Shown here piece by piece: positions 8,441 to 15,583 of a stretch of DNA of 64,000 nt (position 1 is its first letter; the number at the start of each line of letters is the position of its first letter). The notes under the pieces were generated by a model, which had not been told where the DNA came from, did no database searches, and was given only the letters and a program-made list of their open reading frames with translations. The DNA comes from JAKACA01 sp963735115. GTDB lineage: Bacteria > Actinomycetota > Acidimicrobiia > Acidimicrobiales > Bog-793. The stretch covers positions 806,001 to 870,000 of the forward strand of contig CAVTJR010000002.1 of assembly GCA_963735115.1 (NCBI GenBank). Reading direction: 5' to 3'. Made by a program: the position numbers and the translations under genes.

Positions 8441-9397
8441 CTAATGACGGCCGTAGCGGATTCTCGGGTCGACGACGGCGTACAGCACGTCGGCCAGGAG
8501 CGACCCGATCACCGTGAGCACCGTGGCGACGATGGTCGTGCCGACGACGAGCTGGACGTCGTTGTTGTCGGCACCCTGGACGGCGAGCAGGCCCATGCCG
8601 GGGTAATTGAACACGACCTCCGTGATGACGGCGCCGCCGGCGATCGCCGGGAGCGACAACCCGATCAAGGTGATGATGGGTATCAAGGCGTTGCGGAAGG
8701 CGTGACGGAACAGCACGCGGAGTTGGCCGGCTCCTTTTGAGACGGCCGTGCGGACGTAGTCCTCCGAAATGGCGTCCATCATCGATGAGCGGGCGTAACG
8801 GCTAAAGGCGGCGACACTCGTGGCGGAAAGCGTCAATACGGGAAGCGTGATCTGGCGCCAATTGGCCGCAATCTGCCAGGGAGATTCGCTCTGCGAGATC
8901 GGCGTGAAGACGTGGTAGTGGTCTTCGAACAGCAGGAGCAGCACGACCCCGAGCACGAAGTCGGGCAGGGCGTAGAACGTGAACGCCAGACCGGTGAACA
9001 CGTAATCCGACGGCTTGTTGCGCCGGACCGTCTGGAAGACGCCAAGGGGGAGCGCCGTGAAGATGGCGACGAGGAGGGAGAGGCCGACGAGCACGAGCGA
9101 GCGAGGCAGGGCCACGCCGATCTGCGTCAGGACGAATTGGTTGGTGCCCGGCGATCGCCCGAAATTGCCGTGGAGGTAGTTGACGACCTCCTGCCAGAGC
9201 TGATCGTAGAAGGGAAGGTTGTAGCCGTATTCACGGATGACTTGGTTGAGCTGCGCCTGCGTCGCCTTGGAGGTTTGCAGGACCGAGCGTGCGAGCGCCT
9301 GTGGGCCGAGGAGCTGGTACAGGACGTAGGTGATCACGAGCACGCCGATGATCACGAGCACCGACTGGAAGACTCGGCGGACGATGTAGCCGATCAC
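8441..9397 (-). CDS. Peptide ABC transporter permease, DppB type (second copy)
   Basis: Inner-membrane permease of the binding-protein-dependent family. The 318-residue protein starts MIGYIVRRVFQSVLVIIGVL, a first membrane segment. It has further hydrophobic segments and the EAA-loop region EDYVRTAVSKGAG, LFRHAFRNALIPIITLIGLS, then GGAVITEVVFNYPGMG. The start is GTG at 9397. It is a close paralogue of the permease at 10520-11476 with the same length. It lies 101 bp downstream of the DppC-type gene and is last in the operon. Confidence 0.92.
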   Translation of the reverse strand: MIGYIVRRVFQSVLVIIGVLVITYVLYQLLGPQALARSVLQTSKATQAQLNQVIREYGYNLPFYDQLWQEVVNYLHGNFGRSPGTNQFVLTQIGVALPRSLVLVGLSLLVAIFTALPLGVFQTVRRNKPSDYVFTGLAFTFYALPDFVLGVVLLLLFEDHYHVFTPISQSESPWQIAANWRQITLPVLTLSATSVAAFSRYARSSMMDAISEDYVRTAVSKGAGQLRVLFRHAFRNALIPIITLIGLSLPAIAGGAVITEVVFNYPGMGLLAVQGADNNDVQLVVGTTIVATVLTVIGSLLADVLYAVVDPRIRYGRH

Positions 9398-9498
9398 GTC
9401 CGGGCAGCTCTCGAGCTGGGGGCGCCCTCGCCCGGGCAGGCGAGGTCGCGGGCGACAGTGACTGGCGAGTCGCTACCCACCGTGAAGATGCCCCTCAC

Positions 9499-10533
9499 TC
9501 AGCGGCGCTGCAGTCGCACCTCGAGTGAGTCACGAAGGGCGTCACCGATGAAGTTGAAGGCCACGACCGTGGTGACGATCATCGTCCCCGCCGGGACGAT
9601 CAACCACCAGTAACCGGAGGTCGCATACGTGGCGCCATCGGTCAGCATGTCGCCCCAGTCGGTTTGGGGGTAGTGCAGGCCGAGCTTGAGGAAGCTCAGG
9701 GCGGCGAGCGTGAGGATGGCGTCGGCCACCTGGAACGTGGCGTTGACGACGATCGTGCCGACGGCGTTCGGGATGATATGTCGGAGCACGATCCGTCGTC
9801 CGGTACCGCCCATCACCCGCACCGCCTGCACGTACTCGCGGGTCCGGAGGGTGAGCGTCTCACCCCGCACCAGTCGGGCAGGTGTGAGCCAGGCAAGGCC
9901 GGCGATGATGAAGATGAGCTGGTTCTTGCCGGGAGAGAACATCGTGGCGATCACGATGAGCAGGAGCAATGAGGGAATCGAGAGGAGGATGTCCACGAAC
10001 CTCATCATCACCGAGTCGACGACGCCGCCGACGAAGCCGGCGACTGCGCCCCAGACGACTCCGACGCAGGTGGCGATAAACGCCGCCGCCAGACCGACTT
10101 CGAGGTCGGATTGCCCGGCGACCATCAGCCGTCCGAGCACGTCGAAGCCCTGGTCGTCGACGCCAAGCGGACACGGCGGACCGATGTTGATCTTGCCGGC
10201 CCCGCAGGTGCCCGGTCCGGTGATCGGGCGGAGGATGATCGAGAGCTGATCGGTGTGGTAGATGAGCGGACCGCCGAAGCAGAACGCCACCACGACGATG
10301 AGGATCACGAGGCCGACGACGGCGAGCTTGTTCTCGATGAAGACCCGGCCGATGATCCGGAAGATGCTCCCGGTGGAGCCGGCCTCGCCTCCTTCGGGCG
10401 CGCGGGTCTCCAACGGCGGGACGATGCTCCCCTGGTCGATCTCGGGCAAGGCGGGCGCCACGACGGCGCGAGAGCTGCCTGAGATGAGGCCGGCGAAGCT
10501 GCGGTCGGTTCCTCCGACGTCAGCGGTGGGCAT
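9499..10533 (-). CDS. Peptide ABC transporter permease, DppC type
   Basis: Second membrane subunit of the importer, 344 residues. The first 75 or so residues are a cytoplasmic, Gly/Ser/Pro-containing tail (MPTADVGGTDRSFAGLISGS), followed by FIENKLAVVGLVILIVVVAF as the first membrane segment. The EAA-loop region is LRTREYVQAVRVMGGTGRRI, then LRHIIPNAVGTIVV. The C-terminus NFIGDALRDSLEVRLQRR is typical of DppC/OppC. I chose the ATG at 10533, which overlaps the upstream permease stop by 14 nt. A longer frame would translate the permease gene out of frame. Confidence 0.93.
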   Translation of the reverse strand: MPTADVGGTDRSFAGLISGSSRAVVAPALPEIDQGSIVPPLETRAPEGGEAGSTGSIFRIIGRVFIENKLAVVGLVILIVVVAFCFGGPLIYHTDQLSIILRPITGPGTCGAGKINIGPPCPLGVDDQGFDVLGRLMVAGQSDLEVGLAAAFIATCVGVVWGAVAGFVGGVVDSVMMRFVDILLSIPSLLLLIVIATMFSPGKNQLIFIIAGLAWLTPARLVRGETLTLRTREYVQAVRVMGGTGRRIVLRHIIPNAVGTIVVNATFQVADAILTLAALSFLKLGLHYPQTDWGDMLTDGATYATSGYWWLIVPAGTMIVTTVVAFNFIGDALRDSLEVRLQRR

Positions 10534-11476
10534 AGCGGATCCTTGGGTCGGCGACGGCGTACAGGATGTCAGCCAACAGCGACCCGACCACGGTGAGGAG
10601 GGTCGCCACCACGGTGGTGGCCACCACCACCTGGACCTGGCTGTTGACGGCGGCGTTGTAGGTGAGGTTCCCCATGCCCGGGTAGTTGAAGACCACCTCG
10701 GTGATGACGGCCCCACCGGCGACCGCCGGCAGGGAGAGCCCGATCAAGGTGATGATGGGGATGAGGGCGTTACGGAAGGCGTGCCGGAAGAGGACTCGCC
10801 CCTGTCCGGCACCCTTGGCCCGGGCGGTACGGACGTAGTCCTCCGTCATGGCGTCCATCATCGATGAACGCATGTAGCGGCTGAAGGAGGCGACCGTGAG
10901 GGCGGCGAGGGTCAGTACCGGCAAGGTGATCTGCCGCAGGTTGAAGGCGATCTGCGGGACCGTCTCGGACTCCGAGATGGGCACCGCCAGGTGCCAGTGG
11001 TCCTCGAAGAGGAGCAGCAGCAGGGAGCCGAGGAGGAACGCCGGCATGGCGTAGAAGATGAACGACAGCGCCGTCAGGGTGTAGTCGGAGGGCTTGTTCC
11101 TGCGAACGGTCTGGAACACGCCGAGCGGAATGGCCACAATGACGCTCAAGATCAGCGACACCCCGACAAGCAGGAGAGAGCGCGGGAGGGCGACCCTGAT
11201 CTCCGACAGCACGCTCTGGTTGGTGGCCGGAGAGCGCCCGAAATTGAGCTGGGCGTAATTCAGGATCTCGTGCCACAGCTGGTCCCAGGGCGGCAGGTTG
11301 AAGCCGTACTCCTTGATGACTTGGTTGAGCTGCGCCGGGGTTGCCTTCGGCGTCGAGAGGATCGCTCGAGCGAGTGACTCGGGTCCCTCGAGCTTGAAGA
11401 GCACGAAGACGATGAACATCGTTCCGAGCACCACGAGGATGGACTGGAACACCCGGCGAATGATGTAACCGATCGT
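10520..11476 (-). CDS. Peptide ABC transporter permease, DppB type (first copy), probable ACG start
   Basis: Membrane permease, a paralogue of the one at 8441-9397. In-frame translation upstream of the first GTG (11452) gives IGYIIRRVFQSI, matching the start of the paralogue (MIGYIVRRVFQSV). At the position of the paralogue's GTG start this gene has ACG (11476-11474), eight bases after a strong AAGGAGG. Starting there gives 318 residues, exactly the paralogue's length. Starting at the GTG would remove half of the first membrane segment. Hence either an ACG start is used or one base is misread. The remaining motifs (EDYVRTARAKGAGQ, LFRHAFRNALIPIITLIGLS) are intact. Confidence 0.88.
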   Translation of the reverse strand, partial: TIGYIIRRVFQSILVVLGTMFIVFVLFKLEGPESLARAILSTPKATPAQLNQVIKEYGFNLPPWDQLWHEILNYAQLNFGRSPATNQSVLSEIRVALPRSLLLVGVSLILSVIVAIPLGVFQTVRRNKPSDYTLTALSFIFYAMPAFLLGSLLLLLFEDHWHLAVPISESETVPQIAFNLRQITLPVLTLAALTVASFSRYMRSSMMDAMTEDYVRTARAKGAGQGRVLFRHAFRNALIPIITLIGLSLPAVAGGAVITEVVFNYPGMGNLTYNAAVNSQVQVVVATTVVATLLTVVGSLLADILYAVADPRIRYAHR

Positions 11477-11495
11477 GGCCGTGGCCTCCTTCGGA

Positions 11496-11521
11496 CGCCA
11501 GCAGCGCCTGTGCTGCTGGCG
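11496..11521 (-). promoter_or_regulatory. Hairpin just upstream of the permease ribosome-binding site
   Basis: Perfect 10-bp inverted repeat, CGCCAGCAGC (11496-11505) and GCTGCTGGCG (11512-11521), with a 6-nt loop. It lies about 6 nt before the AAGGAGG of the first permease gene. It could limit translation initiation or stabilise the processed 5' end. No U-tract follows, so it is not a typical terminator. Confidence 0.6.
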
Positions 11522-11602
11522 GGAGCTTCGCCGAGACGGGCTCCTGGCTGTGCTCCGCTCATGCTACTGCAGATGATTTATGGCTAGTGGCCGGAAGCGA
11601 AG

Positions 11603-11637
11603 CCCGGTTCGGGAGGGCAATGCCCTCCCGAACCGGG
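11603..11637 (-). promoter_or_regulatory. Long perfect hairpin after the binding-protein gene
   Basis: A 16-bp perfect stem, CCCGGTTCGGGAGGGC (11603-11618) with GCCCTCCCGAACCGGG (11622-11637), and a 3-nt AAT loop. It sits 39-73 nt after the binding-protein stop and 127 nt before the permease start. No T-tract follows. Placed between a binding-protein gene and its permease genes, it probably acts as an mRNA stabiliser or partial terminator that keeps binding protein in excess, a known arrangement in ABC operons. Confidence 0.75.
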
Positions 11638-11675
11638 ATCGATCCGTCGTTCAACTCGTGGCTTCTAGACCCCGT

Positions 11676-13682
11676 CTACGACTTGAAGTACCAGTACTCA
11701 GGGGTGAGGTCGAGAAGGGCGTTGATGGGAAGCACCCCACCGATCCTGTTGGAGATCTCGACGGCGGTTGCCGCCAGTGGCTGCCAGATGACCGGCAGCT
11801 GCTGGGCGAGGTAGTCCTCCCACTGGTAGAAGACGCTCAGGTTCGAGTTCTCGTTCGTCTCCCGGATCAAGGTGTCGTTCTGGGCGTTCGAGTAGTCGCC
11901 CTGGTTCGAGCCGGCACCGGTGGCGAAGATCTCCTCGCCGGTGGGCAGGTAGTCGGGGACGTAGAGCCAACCGCCGCCCCAGTTCGCCATGTCCCATGCG
12001 TGGCAGGCCGCCGTGGCGGTCGGGTAGCAGGAGACGGCGTCCTTGAGGACGTTGTCGAACGGCTCAGCCTTCAGGCTGACCTTGATGCCCTCCTTGGCCC
12101 ACTCGGACACCTCGTAGTCGACCGCCTGCGTGAGCGACTGCGTGCCGCTGGCATACACCTCGGAGAAGGTGAGCGGCGTGCCGCTCGGGATGCCTGCGCC
12201 GCACTCACCGGCGCCTGACCCGGGCTTCGTGCACGTCGTCGTGCCTCCCGGGACGACGTTCCAGCCGTTGGCCTTCAACGTGGCCGCCGCCGTCGTGGGG
12301 CTGAAGGGGTAGGGACCACCCGTCTTCAGCTCGACGCCGTGGGCGAAGTTGTTCGCCGGGTAGACGGGCGCCGGGCCGTAGGTGGGCACGCCGTAGCCCT
12401 TGAAGTAGGTCGAGATGATGCCCGTCTGGTCGACCAGCTCCTGCAGCACCTGGCGGAAGTACAGCTGCTTGAAGACCGCACCGGCGTGACCGCCCGCTCC
12501 CAGCGTGGAGTTGAAGTTCTCCGGGAAGTAGTTGATCTGCCAGGACTCCTGCTCGGTGATCCCGTATGTGCTCGCGAGGGCGGTGGCGTTGGCGCCCGCC
12601 TGTGTCGGCGCGAGGTTGGCCGCCTTCTGCGGCAGGTTCTGCGAAGGCAGGTAGCCGACGTCCGGAGCGGTGCTGCCTCCGGCGGCGAGGGCGTTGTACT
12701 CGGAGGTGTCGGAGGTGTAGGGCACCTCGACGAACTCGGAGAGGATCGGCTTCTGCGGTCCGCTGTAGGCCGGGTTCGGCACGAAGGTCGACTGCCCGGT
12801 GGAAGCATCGAATGCGCTCAGCTTCCAGGGACCGTCGACACCGTCTGCCCACAGCTTGTTGGAGGCATAGGTGGCAAGGTCACCGGCCATCTGCGGGTGC
12901 TTGGAGGTGGCGTTGTTGTCCGTGTCGAAGGTCCACACGGCCGTGCAGGCCTTCGCCGTGGCCTTGCCGGTCATGTTGCCCTTGGCAACCGTCCCGCAGG
13001 CGCCGGATCCGGCCATCCCCGTCAACGAGGTGATGTCCCAGGCCTCCGGCATCGGGGTGATCTGCGAGAGCTCGTTGTACTGGAACCACGTCGTGCTGAA
13101 GGTGCCGTCGAGGTTGATGACGACGGTGTTGCCCGTCGCACCTCCAGGCGCCGAGTAGCTCTTGATGTTGCCCGGCCACTGGTTCGGGCCAGGAGCCGTG
13201 CCGGCCCAGTTGGCGGACTCGGCCTGCATCATGTTCAGCCAGAAGATGACGCTCTGGGCGTCGATGGCCTGGCCGTCGGCGAACTTCCAGGGCTTCAAGG
13301 TGATCGTGATGGTCTTGTCGCCGTTCGACCACACGGGTGCGTTGCCGGGCGAGAGCGTGTAGTCCACGTTCGGGGAGGTGCTCGTGGGGGAGCCGAACCA
13401 GTAGAGCGGCCGGTACATGAGGTACTGGAACTGCGTCAGGTTCGACACCGAGAAGAACTGCAGGCTGGCGAAGGGGAAGATCCAGTCAGGTGTCGTCTGC
13501 GGCGGCAGCGCCCAGTAGGCCGTGCCACCCTTCAGATGGCTCGAAGGCGTCGAGGTCGCCGACGGGCTCGTGGTGGTCGTTGACGAGGACGTGCTGCTTC
13601 CGCAGGCCGCCAGCACGAGCGCGCCTACGGCGAGCCCTGCTCCTATCTTCCAGGCTGCTCTCAGCCTCGGTTTCCGTTGCAT
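11676..13682 (-). CDS. Peptide ABC transporter substrate-binding lipoprotein (SBP family 5)
   Basis: Extracellular solute-binding protein of the DppA/OppA class, 668 residues. The N-terminus MQRKPRLRAAWKIGAGLAVG leads to the lipobox LAACG at about residues 24-28, so it is a membrane-anchored lipoprotein. A Ser/Thr-rich linker follows, to about residue 50. Family signatures include the LMYRPLYWF region near the N-terminus, the WKFADGQAIDAQSVIFWLNM segment and a C-terminal VIWQPLAATAVEISNRIGGV part. A GGGAGG ribosome-binding site lies at 13695-13700. It is the first gene of the minus-strand operon. Confidence 0.93.
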   Translation of the reverse strand: MQRKPRLRAAWKIGAGLAVGALVLAACGSSTSSSTTTTSPSATSTPSSHLKGGTAYWALPPQTTPDWIFPFASLQFFSVSNLTQFQYLMYRPLYWFGSPTSTSPNVDYTLSPGNAPVWSNGDKTITITLKPWKFADGQAIDAQSVIFWLNMMQAESANWAGTAPGPNQWPGNIKSYSAPGGATGNTVVINLDGTFSTTWFQYNELSQITPMPEAWDITSLTGMAGSGACGTVAKGNMTGKATAKACTAVWTFDTDNNATSKHPQMAGDLATYASNKLWADGVDGPWKLSAFDASTGQSTFVPNPAYSGPQKPILSEFVEVPYTSDTSEYNALAAGGSTAPDVGYLPSQNLPQKAANLAPTQAGANATALASTYGITEQESWQINYFPENFNSTLGAGGHAGAVFKQLYFRQVLQELVDQTGIISTYFKGYGVPTYGPAPVYPANNFAHGVELKTGGPYPFSPTTAAATLKANGWNVVPGGTTTCTKPGSGAGECGAGIPSGTPLTFSEVYASGTQSLTQAVDYEVSEWAKEGIKVSLKAEPFDNVLKDAVSCYPTATAACHAWDMANWGGGWLYVPDYLPTGEEIFATGAGSNQGDYSNAQNDTLIRETNENSNLSVFYQWEDYLAQQLPVIWQPLAATAVEISNRIGGVLPINALLDLTPEYWYFKS

Positions 13683-13842
13683 GTGGCTCAGTTACCTCCC
13701 TGATCTCAACGACGCTGTTGGCACCGGCGCGCTCAGGTCCCCCTTCTACGGGAAACCACAGCCCGCGGCACTGTAGCGCATCCGTAACGTTTCGTACATG
13801 CCGTCCGCACCCGGGCCGGCACGGCCGACGGGAAAGGCCTGC
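13683..13842. other. Intergenic region between pyrF and the binding-protein gene
   Basis: 160 bp. On the minus strand there is a TACAGT hexamer (13770-13775) that could be the -10 of the transporter operon, about 90 nt before its ATG. No convincing -35 box is present. No hairpin with a T-tract marks the end of the pyr operon, so read-through from pyrF into the transporter genes cannot be excluded. Confidence 0.3.
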
Positions 13843-14553
13843 TCAGAGCCCTGCGACCTCGAGAGCGACGGCGAGGGCGGCCGCCTCCGGGTCGGCGGCG
13901 GCCGTCACCGTCCGCCCGATGACGAGCAGACCGGCTCCTCCGGCGGCCGCTTCCGCCGGCGTCGCCGCCCGCGCCTGATCGTCTCGCCCGCTGCCGCCGA
14001 GGCGAACACCCGGCACGACGGCGAGGAGCTCTGGCGCCGCCGCCCGCACGACGGCGAGGTCCCCGGCGGCGCACACGAGACCGACGCATCCCGCCCTCAC
14101 GGCCACAGCCGCCCGTTCGCCGAGCAACGCCGCCGGGGCGTCCGGCTCGCTCGTGAGCACCGTGACGCCGAGGATGCCGCCGCCACGCCCGCTCGCGACG
14201 GCTCCCCCGCCGCCGGCGAAGCCGTCCACCGCGGCCCGCAACATTGCCTCGCCCCCGGCAGCGTGCACTGTGAGGTAGGTCGCCCCGATCTCTCTCCCGC
14301 GCCGGGCGGCACGCCCGACCGTCGTCGGGATGTCGTGCAGCTTCAGGTCCAAGAAGACGGCGAAGCCGTCTGAGGCGAGAGCCTCGACGGCCGCCGGGCC
14401 CTCGGCGATGAAGAGCTCGAGCCCGATCTTGACGACGTCGAAGTAGCGGGCGAGTCGCCTCGCCATCGACTGCGCCGCCCGCAGGCTCTCGAAGTCGAGC
14501 GCCGAGCGCGAGGCGGCCTCGAACAGCCGCCACGTCGATCCCCGCCTCTTCAA
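13843..14553 (-). CDS. pyrF: Orotidine 5'-phosphate decarboxylase
   Basis: Last step of UMP synthesis, OMP to UMP. The 236-residue product keeps the catalytic set: ALDFES (Asp), FDVVKIGLELF (Lys), FLDLKLHDIPTTV (Asp-Lys-Asp) and LLVIGRTVT (Arg near the C-terminus). The start is uncertain. TTG at 14553 overlaps the pyrD stop as TTGA and gives MKRRGSTWRLFEAASRSALD, which is unusual for the first strand (normally hydrophobic before ALDF). An ATG at 14566 in another frame does not read into the gene. A small sequence error near the start is possible. Confidence 0.85.
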   Translation of the reverse strand: MKRRGSTWRLFEAASRSALDFESLRAAQSMARRLARYFDVVKIGLELFIAEGPAAVEALASDGFAVFLDLKLHDIPTTVGRAARRGREIGATYLTVHAAGGEAMLRAAVDGFAGGGGAVASGRGGGILGVTVLTSEPDAPAALLGERAAVAVRAGCVGLVCAAGDLAVVRAAAPELLAVVPGVRLGGSGRDDQARAATPAEAAAGGAGLLVIGRTVTAAADPEAAALAVALEVAGL

Positions 14554-15557
14554 TGACCACCGTCATGGCCCGTCTCCTCGGGTCTCTCCGCCACCGATGC
14601 AGGCGCCGCCACCGATGCAGGCGCCGCCACCGATGCATGCGCCGCCCCGACGACCTCGGCGAGCGAAGCGACGCCGGCAGTGTCGAACATCTGGCGAAGC
14701 TCTGCTAATACTCGTGCCGGCGCCCGTGGATCCGCCAATGTCGCCGTGCCCACCTGCACGGCGCTCGCGCCGGCAAGGAGCATCCGCATCGCTCCGGCGC
14801 CGTCGGAGATCCCGCCGACACCGACGATGGGTGCCTCCGGGTAGGCGGACGCGCACTCGAAGACCGCCCGCAGGGCGACGGAGTGAAGAGCCGGCCCGGA
14901 CAGCCCGCCGCCACCGGCTCCGAGCACGACCCGCCTCGTGGTCTCGTCGATGGCGAGGCCGAGAAGGGTGTTGACGAGGGTGAGCCCCTCGGCGCCGGCC
15001 TCGAGGGCTGCTCCGGCGATCTCGACGAGGTCGGATGTGTTCGGCGACAGCTTCGCCCACAACGGCAGCCCGCACGCCTTACTGGCGGCGATGGCCGCCG
15101 CCGTCGCCGTGGGGGAATGGGCGAACATGCGGCTGCGGTCTTCCAGGTTCGGGCAGCTGATGTTCACCTCGCAGGCGACGATGTCGCCGCCGGCGCGCTC
15201 GAGGACTCCGGCAAGCCGCTCGGCCGCTTCGGCGTACTCCTCGATCCGCCGGCCCCAGATGCTCACGACGATGCGAGCGCCGCTGCTCGCGAGCCCAGGC
15301 AGGTCTGACGCCGCCCACGCATCGATCCCGGGCCCTTGCAGCCCCACCCCGTTGAGCATGCCGCCCGGCACCGGGCAGACGCGGGGAGGCGGGTTACCGG
15401 GCCACGGGGCGACGGACAGGGACTTCACCACGACGGCACCGAGGCACGAGAGATCGAAGAAGGCACCCAGCTCCGCACCATGGCCGCCGGTGCCCGCTGC
15501 CGTCATGACGGGGTTCGGGAGCTCGACCGAGCCGATGCGGGCACAGAGGTCGGTCAC
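14550..15557 (-). CDS. pyrD: Dihydroorotate dehydrogenase, class 1 catalytic subunit
   Basis: Oxidises dihydroorotate to orotate with FMN. The 335-residue product from the GTG at 15557 (after GAGGG) starts VTDLCARIGSVELPNPVMTA. VNISCPN carries the class 1 catalytic Cys, PLWAKLSPN the orotate/FMN-site Lys, and GVGGISDGAGAMRMLLAGAS the phosphate-binding loop. The form is class 1B-like, but no pyrK lies in the window, so its electron acceptor is unclear. The C-terminal tail has three tandem ASVAAP-like units encoded by an 18-bp repeat. It lies 26 nt after carB and overlaps pyrF by 4 nt. Confidence 0.92.
   Translation of the reverse strand: MTDLCARIGSVELPNPVMTAAGTGGHGAELGAFFDLSCLGAVVVKSLSVAPWPGNPPPRVCPVPGGMLNGVGLQGPGIDAWAASDLPGLASSGARIVVSIWGRRIEEYAEAAERLAGVLERAGGDIVACEVNISCPNLEDRSRMFAHSPTATAAAIAASKACGLPLWAKLSPNTSDLVEIAGAALEAGAEGLTLVNTLLGLAIDETTRRVVLGAGGGGLSGPALHSVALRAVFECASAYPEAPIVGVGGISDGAGAMRMLLAGASAVQVGTATLADPRAPARVLAELRQMFDTAGVASLAEVVGAAHASVAAPASVAAPASVAERPEETGHDGGH
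14590..14643 (-). repeat. 18-bp tandem repeat in the pyrD 3' end
   Basis: Three copies of GCCACCGATGCAGGCGCC start at 14590, 14608 and 14626 (the last has one change). They are in frame and encode ASVAAP-type units in a tail after the folded domain. Confidence 0.9.
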
Positions 15558-15583
15558 CGATCCCTCGCCGGCCGCGCTGGTCC

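Noticed and set aside
14553..14640. Frameshift at the start of pyrF
   Set aside because: The first strand is odd, but the TTGA overlap with pyrD gives a full-length product with all catalytic residues. No base change is needed, so I kept it as a start uncertainty only.
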